A stretch of 64,000 nucleotides of DNA. It comes from Pectobacterium versatile. Lineage in GTDB: Bacteria; Pseudomonadota; Gammaproteobacteria; Enterobacterales; Enterobacteriaceae. A program made the position numbers and the translations under genes. The stretch covers positions 210,413 to 274,412 of the forward strand of contig NZ_JAINZP010000004.1 of NCBI RefSeq assembly GCF_020166435.1, in the 5' to 3' direction. The notes under the pieces were generated by a model. It did no database searches and was not told the origin of the DNA. It saw nothing but the letters and a program-made list of their open reading frames with translations. Every line of letters begins with the position of its first letter. The first letter of the stretch is position 1. Shown here one piece after another: positions 10,241-20,015 of the stretch.

Positions 10241-11128
10241 ATGGATCAAGCCGGTATCATACGTGACTTGCTTAACTGGCTGGAAAGCCATCTCGACCAG
10301 CCGCTATCACTCGATAATGTGGCGGCGAAAGCGGGTTATTCCAAGTGGCATCTGCAAAGAATGTTCAAAGACGTGACGGGCCATGCCATTGGTTCATATA
10401 TCCGAGCGAGGAGATTGACCAAAGCGGCGGTTGCTCTCTGCCTGACCAGTCGTCCTATCCTTGATATTGCCCTGCAATACCGTTTCGATTCGCAACAAAC
10501 CTTTACCCGCGCGTTTAAAAAGCAGTTTGCCCAAACGCCAGCGTCTTATCGTCGTTCCGATAATTGGAATACTTTCGGCATTCGTCCGCCGATTCGACTC
10601 GGTGCGTTTACGCTGCCGCAGCCGCAGTTTATCACGCTGCCAGAGACACAGCTGCTTGGGCTAACGCAAACCTATAACTGCCGTCTGGAGCAGATTTGTA
10701 ACTTCCGTACGGAAATTCGCGTCCACTACTGGCGTCAGTTTTTAGGAGAGACCTGCTCCGTTCCTCCCGTACTTTACGGGTTGCATCATTCACGGCCGAG
10801 TAAAGAGAAAGACGACGAACACGAAGTGCTCTACACCACCGCGCTGGAGCCACAGTATCTGCCCGATGACGTCCACACTGGCGAGCCCGTCACGCTACCG
10901 GGCGGCGACTACGCGATGTTTGTTTTTGAAGGGCCAAATGACGAGCTACAGGATTTTATTATCAGCCTGTATGACACCTGTCTGCCGACCTTTCAGCTCA
11001 CGCGCCGCAAAGGGTTTGATGCCGAGCGTTTTCACCCTAGCCGCGATACAGACGGGGAAATACCCGCTATCATCCGCTGCGAGTATTTTATCCCCATCCA
11101 ACATACCGAGCCGCTCTCAGCGCTGTAA
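10241..11128 (+). CDS. rob: Right-origin-binding transcriptional activator Rob
   Basis: AraC/XylS-family activator of 295 residues with an N-terminal double helix-turn-helix (about 8-105) and a GyrI-like C-terminal domain. In E. coli it activates the mar/sox/rob regulon (efflux, superoxide resistance) and binds oriC. The product begins MDQAGIIRDLLNWLESHLDQ; the ATG at 10241 with GAGGAAG upstream was chosen over a start seven codons earlier. Its 3' end overlaps convergent gpmB by 12 bp. Confidence 0.96.
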   Translation: MDQAGIIRDLLNWLESHLDQPLSLDNVAAKAGYSKWHLQRMFKDVTGHAIGSYIRARRLTKAAVALCLTSRPILDIALQYRFDSQQTFTRAFKKQFAQTPASYRRSDNWNTFGIRPPIRLGAFTLPQPQFITLPETQLLGLTQTYNCRLEQICNFRTEIRVHYWRQFLGETCSVPPVLYGLHHSRPSKEKDDEHEVLYTTALEPQYLPDDVHTGEPVTLPGGDYAMFVFEGPNDELQDFIISLYDTCLPTFQLTRRKGFDAERFHPSRDTDGEIPAIIRCEYFIPIQHTEPLSAL

Positions 11129-11767
11129 CTCATCCAGTGCCGGAATATCCAAATGCGAAATATCTCCGGCCGTTTCCACCACCCATCCGGGTGCTAGCCA
11201 CGGGCTTTGCTGATAATCAATGCGCGACAGGGAACAGTTGCGCAGACGCAAGCGCCGTTCAGCCGATGCGGGTAACCCCAGAACCGTACTCAGCAAGCAC
11301 CCCAGCGCCATCCCGTGGCTAACCAGCAAAGGACGACTTCCCGCTGGCAACGCCAGACAACGTTCCAGAACACCGTGCATGCGCAATGCCACATCAGCCA
11401 TCGATTCACCTTCTGGGATGCGGCCATCGGGCGTGCCATCCACCAGCCCTTTACGCCACTTTTCTTCCCCGTCGGTCAGCGAATCCAAATCGCGGGCTTC
11501 TAAGACGCCCATGTTCAATTCACGTAACCCGGGCTCCAGGATTATCTGGCAATCACCACAAGATTTAGCGATGATTTCTGTCGTCTGACGCGTTCTTCCG
11601 AGATCGCTGGTAAAAATATGCGTAATCCCTAACGTCCTGATTCGTCCAGCAACTTGCTGTGCCTGTTGCTCACCTCTTGGCGTCAGCGCACTGTCCGATT
11701 GACCTTGAATACGTCGAGCCACATTCCATTCCGTTTCGCCGTGGCGAACAAGATATACCTGTAACAT
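11117..11767 (-). CDS. gpmB: Phosphoglycerate mutase-like phosphatase GpmB (YtjC)
   Basis: Histidine phosphatase superfamily protein of 216 residues. The catalytic motif is LVRHGETEWN near residues 6-15 with the second histidine in LLVSHGMALG near 150. It was named a cofactor-dependent phosphoglycerate mutase, but the E. coli protein has little mutase activity, so phosphatase is the safer description. Convergent with rob with overlapping 3' ends; divergent from yjjX by about 50 bp. Confidence 0.94.
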   Translation of the reverse strand: MLQVYLVRHGETEWNVARRIQGQSDSALTPRGEQQAQQVAGRIRTLGITHIFTSDLGRTRQTTEIIAKSCGDCQIILEPGLRELNMGVLEARDLDSLTDGEEKWRKGLVDGTPDGRIPEGESMADVALRMHGVLERCLALPAGSRPLLVSHGMALGCLLSTVLGLPASAERRLRLRNCSLSRIDYQQSPWLAPGWVVETAGDISHLDIPALDELQR

Positions 11768-11817
11768 GGTTATTTTCCGTTATACTGCGTCAAATTAACT
11801 AAAGGTACGAAACTGTT

Positions 11818-12357
11818 ATGTATCACGTTGTTGCTGCAACTACCAACCCGGCAAAGATTAAGGCTATTACTCTGGCATTCACCGATGTCTTTGGTGCAGA
11901 AAACTGCCGCATCGAAGGCGTTGACGTCGACAGTGGTGTCCCGCGCCAGCCTCTTGGCTCTCTCGAAACCCGTACGGGCGCCAGAAACCGCGTCATGATG
12001 GCACGCCAGGTGCGTCCAGAAGCCGATTTTTGGGTCGGTGTCGAAGCAGGCATTGAAGAAAGCATGACTTTCGCCTGGATGGTGATCGAAAATGCTCACC
12101 TGCGTGGCGAATCACGTTCTGCAAGCCTGGTTCTTCCAGAAAGTATATTACATGGTATCCGTGAAGGGCGGGAATTAGGCGATGAAATGGAGCGTTTGAC
12201 GGGCGTTCAGAATATTAAACATAAAGGTGGTGCCATCGGCGTCTTCACCGACGGCAAATTGTCACGCACTAGCGTGTATCATCAGGCATTGCTGCTGGCA
12301 CTGGTGCCGTTTCATAACCCGATCTATCAGATTCCCGTTCAGACAGCGAAACAGTAA
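11818..12357 (+). CDS. yjjX: Inosine/xanthosine triphosphatase YjjX
   Basis: House-cleaning NTPase of 179 residues that hydrolyses ITP and XTP, keeping deaminated purines out of nucleic acids (known for the E. coli protein). It belongs to the Maf/HAM1-like NTPase superfamily: [14 protein letters not shown] at the N-terminus, [20 protein letters not shown] near 40-60, and [11 protein letters not shown] near 70-80. Convergent with trpR, three bases between stops. Confidence 0.93.
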   Translation: MYHVVAATTNPAKIKAITLAFTDVFGAENCRIEGVDVDSGVPRQPLGSLETRTGARNRVMMARQVRPEADFWVGVEAGIEESMTFAWMVIENAHLRGESRSASLVLPESILHGIREGRELGDEMERLTGVQNIKHKGGAIGVFTDGKLSRTSVYHQALLLALVPFHNPIYQIPVQTAKQ

Positions 12358-12360
12358 TCG

Positions 12361-12708
12361 TTACGCGTCGTCACTCAACGGCTTATCTGCCGACAGCAAC
12401 TGCGCTTCCAGCCAGCTTTTTAACGCGGGGGGCGCGGCTTTCAGACTGTTTGAACCGCGCGTAATCGTCGCAATGCCCGCACCTAACTCGCTTTTCAGCT
12501 CACGCTGGCTCATTTCACCCCGCATTAGCTCCTGTATAATTCGCACCCGCGTTCCCAACGCTGTACGCTCATCCGGCGTTAGCAGGAGTTGAAGCAGCGG
12601 CAATTGAAGATCCTCCGCAATAGACTGCTGCAATAGCGCGACAAAGCGTAACCAGTGCTCATTGTCTTGTTCAGAAAGTGCTGGGTCGATAAGCGATAAC
12701 GGAGTCAT
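12361..12708 (-). CDS. trpR: Trp operon repressor
   Basis: Tryptophan-dependent repressor of 115 residues, slightly longer than E. coli TrpR (108) through a C-terminal extension. The helix-turn-helix [20 protein letters not shown] and the following SNSLKAAP match the family very closely, so the operator sequence recognised should be the same. The gene carries a TrpR operator just upstream (autoregulation) and follows slt on the same strand. Confidence 0.96.
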   Translation of the reverse strand: MTPLSLIDPALSEQDNEHWLRFVALLQQSIAEDLQLPLLQLLLTPDERTALGTRVRIIQELMRGEMSQRELKSELGAGIATITRGSNSLKAAPPALKSWLEAQLLSADKPLSDDA

Positions 12709-12716
12709 AACGGGCT

Positions 12717-12740
12717 GCCATACTATTTAACTAGTACGGC
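12717..12740. promoter_or_regulatory. TrpR operator in the trpR promoter
   Basis: Imperfect palindrome GCCATACTATTT/AACTAGTACGGC with the CTAGT-type core of trp operators, ten bases upstream of the trpR start. Consistent with the known autoregulation of trpR. Confidence 0.78.
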
Positions 12741-12780
12741 AGCATAACACAATTCCAGGCAACGATCGCAACGCAGCGTC

Positions 12781-14724
12781 TCAATAACGCCGCTGCCATT
12801 CCGCATCCGTCAGTACATTAGCTGGCTGATTAAGGAAATAGCGATAGAAGACGTCATAAGCCAGCACATTTTTCACGTAACCCCGTGTTTCCGAAAACGG
12901 AATACTTTCGATAAACGCAACGGGATCGATGCGCCCGGCGCTGTTTCTCAGCCAGGTATTCACACGCGATGGTCCGGCATTATAAGCCGCGGAAGACAGA
13001 ATGCGGTTACGGCCAAATGTCTGGTACACGTACTCCAGATAGCTCGTCCCTAACAGGATATTGGTTTCGGGATCGAACAACTGGCTGCTGTTCGTATAGA
13101 ACGTGATATTGCTCATTTTGGCCGTATGCTGCGCCGTAGCGGGCATCAACTGCATCAGACCCGATGCACCAACTGGGGAACGTGCTTTCGGATTCCAGGC
13201 GCTCTCCTGACGAGCAATCGCCATTGCATAGCTCTGGCTAATACCTTTCCCCTGCGTTTCACGGCGGAATTCATTATTCCAGGCCAGCGGGAAGCGCTCT
13301 TCCAGATGATCCCACAGCTTCGCGACAATCGTCGCCTGCACGCTCAAATCTGCCCAGCGCTGTTCAAACGCATAGCGAGCCAGTGCTTCCTGCTGCGGTT
13401 TGCTGCGATTCGCCACCAGCCCGACCCATTCGCTGCGTGCCAGATTATCCATCTGCCAGAACATCAACTCCCGCACGCGGGTGATTTCCGGTAGCTGAGA
13501 CAGAGAAGGATCCGGCTTCACCGCCGTCATGACCGTAATGGGGTAGCGCTCGTTCAGTTTCTGCGCTGCCGCCATCGGATAGAACCCACGTTCCTGCATC
13601 AGGCTGCGTAATAGCGTCTCGCCTTCCTGACGTTTGCCCTGATCCAACAGCGCCGCCGCGTGCCAGTAGCGCCATTCGTCTTTCTGTAACGCCTCCGCCG
13701 GTAAACGCGCCATCCAGCTTGTTAGCCCCTGACGATCGCCTGCCCCCAACGCCATACGTACGCGGCGCTCCAGCAACGTAGTCGACGTACTCTTTCTCAC
13801 TACGTCATCCCGCCACTGCGCCTGCTCTGGCGTGGCATCGTTGCCCATCAAACGCCAGGCGATGGTTTCTTCCATTGCCTGACGATCTGCGGCACTCATT
13901 TTCTGCAAACGGACAATAACCGGCAGCATCGAACGAGCATTATCAGCATCCTGACGCGCCGTGCGCGTAAAGGCTGACAGCGTGACTTTACGCGTAAAAT
14001 CTGTCGGTCCAACGGTACGGGCGAAGCTCTCCAGCGAATTCGGATCGTTCTGGAGTTTCAGTAACGCATCGCCCATCGTTTTATAATCGTCGGGTAACTG
14101 CTTGATGAGATAGCTCACCAGACTGCCGCTGCCTTCGTCCATTGCCAGACGCGCGCGTTCCAACACCGTCAGCGGTGTCTGTTCGCCCGCCTGCTGCCAG
14201 ACGGAGAAGAGTTTATCGCACACGGTAGGGAGCGAGCGTCCTGTCAGCCAGATATCACGCGTGGCTTCCCACACGCCCTGACGCTGACCGGTTGCCCACT
14301 GGGCGTAATAAAAGTTACAGCGAGCGCTGACCGGCTTCGGCGGCTGGGGGCTAAATGCCAGCAGCCCGATCCAGTCCTGACGACGCGCCAGTTCATTCAC
14401 AAAGCTGGTAGAGAGATTACGGGCGGGCGGCAACGTCGGGTGCGTTGCCATAAACTGCTTCACCTGCGTCGCACTGACCTGACTCAGATCCTGCGTGAGC
14501 GAACGGTATTCAAGATAAGGATAAAGTGGGTAACTGCGCAGCGTCGGCATCAACTGCGCCACCGTGTCCATCTGGTTGCTGTCCCATGCTTGCTTAACCT
14601 GCTGATAGCGCTGACGCTGTTCGTCCAGAGAATCCGCCAGCACATGGCCGGAAAACCCAGCCAGACATATCGCCGAAACGGCGTACCACCAATGACCCGC
14701 TTTTATCACCTGCATTAACCTCAT
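12781..14724 (-). CDS. slt: Soluble lytic murein transglycosylase Slt70
   Basis: Periplasmic peptidoglycan lytic transglycosylase of 647 residues (E. coli 645). A signal peptide (hydrophobic AVSAICLAGFSG, cleavage near HVLA/DS) is followed by the long alpha-helical doughnut domain and a C-terminal lysozyme-like domain from about residue 500. That domain shows AIARQESAWNPKARSPVGAS with the catalytic glutamate near 507, then GLMQLMPATA and AYNAGPSRV. The start may be the first ATG or the one three codons later (14715), which has a closer GAGG. Upstream of trpR, divergent from ettA. Confidence 0.96.
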   Translation of the reverse strand: MRLMQVIKAGHWWYAVSAICLAGFSGHVLADSLDEQRQRYQQVKQAWDSNQMDTVAQLMPTLRSYPLYPYLEYRSLTQDLSQVSATQVKQFMATHPTLPPARNLSTSFVNELARRQDWIGLLAFSPQPPKPVSARCNFYYAQWATGQRQGVWEATRDIWLTGRSLPTVCDKLFSVWQQAGEQTPLTVLERARLAMDEGSGSLVSYLIKQLPDDYKTMGDALLKLQNDPNSLESFARTVGPTDFTRKVTLSAFTRTARQDADNARSMLPVIVRLQKMSAADRQAMEETIAWRLMGNDATPEQAQWRDDVVRKSTSTTLLERRVRMALGAGDRQGLTSWMARLPAEALQKDEWRYWHAAALLDQGKRQEGETLLRSLMQERGFYPMAAAQKLNERYPITVMTAVKPDPSLSQLPEITRVRELMFWQMDNLARSEWVGLVANRSKPQQEALARYAFEQRWADLSVQATIVAKLWDHLEERFPLAWNNEFRRETQGKGISQSYAMAIARQESAWNPKARSPVGASGLMQLMPATAQHTAKMSNITFYTNSSQLFDPETNILLGTSYLEYVYQTFGRNRILSSAAYNAGPSRVNTWLRNSAGRIDPVAFIESIPFSETRGYVKNVLAYDVFYRYFLNQPANVLTDAEWQRRY

Positions 14725-14775
14725 CCGTTATCGAACTTGCTATCGGCATCCTTCATCGTATCGCTCCCCCTATCC

Positions 14776-14973
14776 TATACCCAAAATAATTCGAGTTGCG
14801 TGAAGGCGGCAACCGCATGACAAATTCGTCGGGAACGAATTTGACCAGCCAAAGGCTGGCCTTCGGTGAGAGACAGGATGTCTCTCATTTCATCCCCAGG
14901 AGCTTACTCAGGTAAGTGACTGGGGTGAGTAAGGGCAGCCAACGCATAAGCAGCTTGAAGTATGACGGATATA
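14776..14973. repeat. ERIC element 2 with a 72-bp internal insertion
   Basis: The outer parts (TATACCCAAAATAATTCGAG at the left; CAGCTTGAAGTATGACGGAT plus ATA at the right) and the core CCAGGAGCTTACTCAGGTAA are ERIC. The element is 198 bp long, against 126 bp for the first copy. The extra bases lie at about 14818-14889 and form three tandem hairpins: CAAATTCGT/ACGAATTTG, CCAGCC/GGCTGG and GAGAGAC/GTCTCTC. The same block occurs in the element at 43702. The remainder of the 544-bp slt-ettA gap (to 15268) shows no gene. Confidence 0.85.
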
Positions 14974-15268
14974 TCGGGCAGATCCAGTGTGGCACATCAT
15001 GCCAGACAACGATATGCCGATCCGCAAACCGATTCTGAAATTCATCAGGCGGGCATAGGTCTCAGATCGGCCACGGCAAATCGCCGGATAGCTGGGATCG
15101 CAGGCTGAAACCCGCTACACTTCATACTTAGAGTAATGCGCTTAGAATAATCGATCCGCTGCCAGGGTATTTCCTAGCGGCGATTTAGTATTAGGTAACA
15201 CAGTGCTACATATGGTCACCCGCTTATGGTGACAAATCATAGAGATAAGAGAGAGGCGAAGTCGCAAC

Positions 15269-16936
15269 GTGGCTCAATATGTTTATACCATGCATCGCGT
15301 CGGTAAGGTCGTACCGCCGAAGCGTCACATTCTGAAAAACATCTCCCTCAGTTTTTTCCCCGGTGCCAAGATCGGCGTGCTGGGTCTGAACGGAGCCGGT
15401 AAATCAACGCTGTTGCGTATTATGGCTGGCATTGATACGGACATCGAGGGCGAAGCTCGCCCACAACCTGGAATCAAAATCGGCTATTTGCCGCAGGAAC
15501 CGCAGTTAAACACGGAGCACACCGTTCGTGAATCCGTAGAAGAAGCGGTATCTGAAGTCGTGACCGCACTGAAGCGTCTTGATGAAGTCTATGCGCTCTA
15601 TGCTGAGCCGGATGCAGACTTCGATAAATTGGCCGCAGAACAAGGCCGGTTGGAAGAGACCATTCAGGCGCATGACGGTCATAATCTGGACAACCAACTA
15701 GAGCGTGCCGCCGATGCGCTGCGCTTGCCGGAGTGGGATGCAAAAATCGCTACCCTGTCTGGTGGTGAACGTCGCCGTGTGGCGCTGTGCCGTCTGCTGC
15801 TGGAAAAGCCGGACATGCTGCTGCTCGACGAACCAACCAACCACCTGGATGCCGAATCTGTCGCCTGGCTGGAACGCTTCCTGCACGATTTCGAAGGCAC
15901 CGTGGTGGCAATTACCCACGACCGTTACTTCCTCGATAACGTAGCAGGCTGGATTCTGGAGCTGGACCGTGGCGAAGGTATTCCGTGGGAAGGCAACTAC
16001 TCTTCCTGGCTGGAGCAGAAAGATCAGCGTCTGGCACAGGAAGCTTCTCAGGAAGCGGCACGCCGTAAATCCATCGAGAAAGAGCTGGAGTGGGTGCGCC
16101 AAGGCGCGAAAGGCCGTCAGTCCAAAGGTAAGGCACGTCTGGCACGCTTTGAAGAGCTGAACAACACCGAATACCAGAAACGTAACGAAACCAACGAACT
16201 GTTTATTCCGCCAGGTGCTCGCCTCGGCGATAAAGTGGTGGAAGTCTCCAACCTCAGCAAGTCTTACGGCGAACGTCAGCTCATCGACGGGCTGTCTTTC
16301 TCCGTACCGAAAGGCGCAATTGTCGGCATTATCGGCCCGAACGGTGCCGGTAAATCGACCCTGTTCCGCATGATGTCCGGTCAGGAACAGCCGGATGGCG
16401 GCACGATTGAGCTGGGTGAAACGGTGAAACTGGCATCAGTCGACCAGTTCCGTGATTCGATGGACAACAGCAAAACCGTCTGGGAAGAAGTATCTGGCGG
16501 GCAGGACATCATGCGTATCGGCAACACCGAAATGCCAAGCCGTGCTTACGTTGGCCGTTTCAACTTTAAAGGGGTTGATCAGGGCAAACGCGTTGGCGAG
16601 CTATCCGGTGGTGAACGCGGCCGTCTGCATCTGGCGAAGCTGTTGCAGGTAGGCGGCAACGTGTTGCTGCTCGATGAACCCACCAACGACCTGGATATCG
16701 AAACCCTGCGCGCGCTGGAAAACGCCCTGCTGGAATTCCCTGGCTGTGCCATGGTGATCTCGCATGACCGTTGGTTCCTCGACCGTATCGCAACGCACAT
16801 TCTGGATTATCAGGACGAAGGTAAAGTGGAATTCTTCGAAGGTAACTTTACCGAGTACGAAGAGTACAAGAAGCGTACGCTGGGTGCCGATGCGCTGGAA
16901 CCACACCGCATTAAATACAAGAAGATCGCTAAATAA
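15269..16936 (+). CDS. ettA: Energy-dependent translational throttle protein EttA (ABC-F)
   Basis: Ribosome-bound ABC-F ATPase of 555 residues that in E. coli binds the E site and restrains 70S initiation complexes when ADP is high. Two ABC cassettes without membrane segments: Walker A GLNGAGKST near 38-46 and GPNGAGKST near 355, signatures LSGGERRR and LSGGERGR, with the P-site-tRNA interaction linker between. The start codon is GTG at 15269, preceded by GAGAGGCGAAG; length and N-terminus (MAQYVYTMHRVGKVVPPKRH) match the family exactly. Confidence 0.96.
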   Translation: MAQYVYTMHRVGKVVPPKRHILKNISLSFFPGAKIGVLGLNGAGKSTLLRIMAGIDTDIEGEARPQPGIKIGYLPQEPQLNTEHTVRESVEEAVSEVVTALKRLDEVYALYAEPDADFDKLAAEQGRLEETIQAHDGHNLDNQLERAADALRLPEWDAKIATLSGGERRRVALCRLLLEKPDMLLLDEPTNHLDAESVAWLERFLHDFEGTVVAITHDRYFLDNVAGWILELDRGEGIPWEGNYSSWLEQKDQRLAQEASQEAARRKSIEKELEWVRQGAKGRQSKGKARLARFEELNNTEYQKRNETNELFIPPGARLGDKVVEVSNLSKSYGERQLIDGLSFSVPKGAIVGIIGPNGAGKSTLFRMMSGQEQPDGGTIELGETVKLASVDQFRDSMDNSKTVWEEVSGGQDIMRIGNTEMPSRAYVGRFNFKGVDQGKRVGELSGGERGRLHLAKLLQVGGNVLLLDEPTNDLDIETLRALENALLEFPGCAMVISHDRWFLDRIATHILDYQDEGKVEFFEGNFTEYEEYKKRTLGADALEPHRIKYKKIAK

Positions 16937-16959
16937 GCCGTCACTGAACGTGATAAACA

Positions 16960-16988
16960 AATGGCCCGCATTGCGGGCCATTTTTCTT
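16960..16988. terminator. Terminator between convergent ettA and the chemoreceptor
   Basis: ATGGCCCGCA/TTGCGGGCCAT perfect stem with almost no loop, then TTTTTC on the plus strand. The opposite strand has A/T flanks, so it may serve both genes. Confidence 0.82.
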
Positions 16989-17012
16989 TCCAATACTGCT
17001 TCACTTACCTAA

Positions 17013-18740
17013 TCAGAACGTTTCCCAGTTTTGACTATCGCTACCTTTGCTACTGGCTCCGGCGAGGGCCATCGCTGGCGCTAAGCGCGGTTGCGGCGCA
17101 GCCTTCGGCAAGGATGATTTCAGTCTCTGAGCCACGCCAGCCAGTTTGAATACCGCGACAGCCTGCGTCAGACGTGCAGCCTGTTCTTCGAGTGAAACAG
17201 CTGCTGCCGAGGCTTCCTGCACCAACGCCGCATTCTGCTGCGTCGCACTATCCATTTCAGACACGGCCTGACTCACCTGACCGATGCCGCGGCTCTGTTC
17301 GTCAGAAGCGGAAGCAATTTCTCCCATGATGTCGGTCACGCTGACAACCGCGCGGACAATCTCGCCCATGGTTGTTCCCGCCTGAGACACAAGCCCAGAG
17401 CCTGTATCCACCAGCCGGCTCGATTCGCCAATCAGCCCTTCAATTTCTTTCGCTGCCTGTGCGCTACGCTGAGCCAGACTACGAACTTCACCCGCCACCA
17501 CGGCAAAACCACGCCCTTGTTCACCCGCCCGCGCGGCTTCTACCGCCGCGTTCAGCGCCAGAATATTGGTCTGGAAAGCGATACTATTAATGACGGACGT
17601 GATTTCGGAAATACGGCGTGAACTGGTAGAAATATCCTGCATGGTATCCACCACGTTCTTCACGATCTGCCCGCCCTTCTCCGCTTTTTCAGAGGCATTT
17701 TTTGCCAACTGGCTGGCGTGGTGGGCATTGTCAGAGTTCTGTTTCACCGTTGCGGTCAGCTGTTCCATGCTCGCAGCGGTTTCCTCCAGCGCAGCTGCCT
17801 GCTGTTCGGTACGTGAAGAAAGATCGACGTTACCCGCCGTAATTTCTGACGACCCTTGATAGATCGAATCCGCGCCTTCGCGCACGATCGTCACCGTATC
17901 CGTCAGTTCCGCCTGCATGTTCTGGATATTCGTCCCCAGAATGCCGATCTCATTACGTCCCATCGCCATCGGCGGCTGCGTCAAATCACCCGCCGCGATC
18001 TTCTGGATACGATCAACCAGTCTGTTGATTGGCGCGAGGATCACATTACGTACAATGATGTACGCCATAATCGCCATGATAATAGACAGGGCAAATGAGC
18101 CCGCCATCATCCAGTACCCCAGTTTGGCATTATCCGCTGCACGATGATTGATATCCTGCGCAGCCTGCGTGAGTTCATTCACTTTCTTGCGTACAGGAAC
18201 GCTAAACGCTTCATCTAGCTGGCGAGCCAGTGACCCTTCTAACGAAATAAGATCTTCAAATTCCCCGTCACTTGTTGCTTTCTGCATCGCCAGAATTGCT
18301 TTATCGCGGTAGTTGGCGTACTCCTTAAGAATTTCATCATCCAACGCGCGTTCACTTTCCAGTTTATCGGGACGCGCGAGATAATCATCCAGACGCTTCT
18401 GTGAGGCTCTGACGCGACCTGCGGCCTGATCTAACGCAGATTTATATACCTCGTGATCGCTAATGCGGTTTGCCGCCCCCGCCTGAATAAGCAGCAATCT
18501 GGCAACGCGTAGCTGATCGAGGCTACTGCTGAGGCCAGCCCGGATATCAGACAATTCATTAGCCTTATCCAGTGAATCATTACTCTGCTTTAAGAAATAG
18601 CTCGCTGTGCTAATAGAAAGCGCAAATAAAATCAGGATAATTGAAAAAAGAGTAATAAATAACGAAACGAGACGTATATTGTTGATGTAACCCAACTTCT
18701 CTTTTTGAACAGACATCGGTTGCATTCTCATTTTCACCAT
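17013..18740 (-). CDS. Methyl-accepting chemotaxis protein
   Basis: Transmembrane chemoreceptor of about 575 residues. TM1 ([20 protein letters not shown]) lies near residue 26-48. A periplasmic ligand domain of roughly 155 residues, resembling the four-helix Tar type, follows; TM2 ([20 protein letters not shown]) is near 208-230. A HAMP domain and the signalling hairpin come next, with [20 protein letters not shown] and [15 protein letters not shown]. It ends in NWETF, the pentapeptide tether for CheR/CheB seen on high-abundance receptors. The start is uncertain among several Met codons (18740, 18716). A sigma-28 promoter lies upstream. The ligand cannot be inferred. Not a housekeeping gene at this site in E. 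coli. Confidence 0.94.
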   Translation of the reverse strand: MVKMRMQPMSVQKEKLGYINNIRLVSLFITLFSIILILFALSISTASYFLKQSNDSLDKANELSDIRAGLSSSLDQLRVARLLLIQAGAANRISDHEVYKSALDQAAGRVRASQKRLDDYLARPDKLESERALDDEILKEYANYRDKAILAMQKATSDGEFEDLISLEGSLARQLDEAFSVPVRKKVNELTQAAQDINHRAADNAKLGYWMMAGSFALSIIMAIMAYIIVRNVILAPINRLVDRIQKIAAGDLTQPPMAMGRNEIGILGTNIQNMQAELTDTVTIVREGADSIYQGSSEITAGNVDLSSRTEQQAAALEETAASMEQLTATVKQNSDNAHHASQLAKNASEKAEKGGQIVKNVVDTMQDISTSSRRISEITSVINSIAFQTNILALNAAVEAARAGEQGRGFAVVAGEVRSLAQRSAQAAKEIEGLIGESSRLVDTGSGLVSQAGTTMGEIVRAVVSVTDIMGEIASASDEQSRGIGQVSQAVSEMDSATQQNAALVQEASAAAVSLEEQAARLTQAVAVFKLAGVAQRLKSSLPKAAPQPRLAPAMALAGASSKGSDSQNWETF

Positions 18741-18854
18741 CACTGGTCTATATTATCTCTGCCATTATTGGTGCAGCAGAGCCCAGATATCATTGTGACA
18801 ATCACGCCACGCAGGACAAACCTTTCATAAAAAAGTCAAAAGGAACCAAGATTG

Positions 18855-18881
18855 TTATCGGCATTTTCAGTCTAAAACGTA
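18855..18881 (-). promoter_or_regulatory. Sigma-28 (FliA) flagellar promoter of the chemoreceptor gene
   Basis: On the minus strand TACGTTTT, an 11-base spacer, then GCCGATAA, which is a perfect class-3 flagellar -10 box. The -35 box is partial against TAAAGTTT. It lies about 115 bases upstream of the chemoreceptor start and places the gene in the motility regulon. Confidence 0.78.
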
Positions 18882-18970
18882 CTTAAAATAAGTTGATAGA
18901 AATCACGTTTCAATAAAAATTAAAAAATACCTATAAAAATGAAACAAAAATATTATAGGTACGGCAATCT

Positions 18971-19879
18971 CTACTGCTTTTTCAAAAACGCTGAGTAATC
19001 ATCCAACGCGCGATGCTGTAAAACAAAGTCGATAAAACATGCCAATGCGGGCGAATTCAGCTTGCGGCTGGGGTAGACCAGATAAAGCTCGTTGGCTTCC
19101 ACCTTCCAATCCGGCAGGACCTTGACCAGTTTTCCAGAAACGGCTTCATCCAGACAGAGAAAATCAGGCAATAGCGTAATCCCCGCCCCCGCAATCGCGC
19201 ACTCCCGGGCGTAAAGCAGGTTATCCGTGATATGCGAATCGGGTAGTAGCCAGCGATAGAGTTCCGAACCGCGATGAAGGAGCCACTCCGTCCAGGCATG
19301 ATGTGCAATACAGCGGTGTTGCTGGAGCTGTTGTGGGTGGAGTAATGCCGAGTGCCGCGCCAGATAGTCAGGCGATGCCAGCAAATATCGCGGAGTCTGC
19401 CCAAGTGAACGCCCGATAAGTGAAGAGTCATGCGGTTTACCGGTACGAAAAGCGACATCAAAGCCCTCCTGCACCAGATCGATCACATCATCTGAAATCA
19501 ACACATCCAGCGATACCGCCGGAAAGCGCTGCTGAAACTCGGCGGTGAGGCGCGCCAGCAGTGTAGAACCTAACCCTGCCGGGCTGGTGATACGCAGTCG
19601 CCCGCTGGGGTTATCACGCAAGCGCTGTACGGCAAGATCGGCACGCTCACTGGCTTGCAGCATCTCCTGACAGTGAATCAGGTAGCGTTCGCCTGCAAAC
19701 GTCAGATTGAGCTGGCGCGTCGTTCGGTTCAGCAACCGCAGGCCGATCTGCTGTTCAAGCTGGCTAATACGCAGGCTCAGGCTGGATTTTGCCAGCCCGG
19801 CTTTACGCGCCGCCTGTGTAAAACTGCCACACTCGGCTACCAGCGCAAACAGCGCCATATCCTGCAACTGTTTAAACAT
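18971..19879 (-). CDS. LysR-family transcriptional regulator
   Basis: LysR-type regulator of 302 residues: winged helix-turn-helix at about 1-60 (FALVAECGSFTQAARKAGLA, then LSLRISQLEQQIGLRLLNRT), followed by a substrate-binding-like effector domain. The sequence type resembles the common LTTR group that controls a divergent oxidoreductase. It is divergently transcribed from the dehydrogenase at 20016 with 136 bp between starts, so the dehydrogenase is its likely target; the inducer is unknown. Confidence 0.92.
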   Translation of the reverse strand: MFKQLQDMALFALVAECGSFTQAARKAGLAKSSLSLRISQLEQQIGLRLLNRTTRQLNLTFAGERYLIHCQEMLQASERADLAVQRLRDNPSGRLRITSPAGLGSTLLARLTAEFQQRFPAVSLDVLISDDVIDLVQEGFDVAFRTGKPHDSSLIGRSLGQTPRYLLASPDYLARHSALLHPQQLQQHRCIAHHAWTEWLLHRGSELYRWLLPDSHITDNLLYARECAIAGAGITLLPDFLCLDEAVSGKLVKVLPDWKVEANELYLVYPSRKLNSPALACFIDFVLQHRALDDYSAFLKKQ

Positions 19880-20015
19880 GATTGTTCACCTCAGACGAAC
19901 ACTGCATTATTTATTGTCCATCTTATCAGTCCTATCTCCGTGTTCTACACTTGGTTTTATTCAAAAACATGTCTTATTCACAAGACCGAATTCCGAAAAT
20001 AATGAGGAACAGACC

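Noticed and set aside
10048..10266. 72-codon frame before rob
   Set aside because: It lies in the creA-rob promoter region and overlaps the rob start in another frame; no conserved character.
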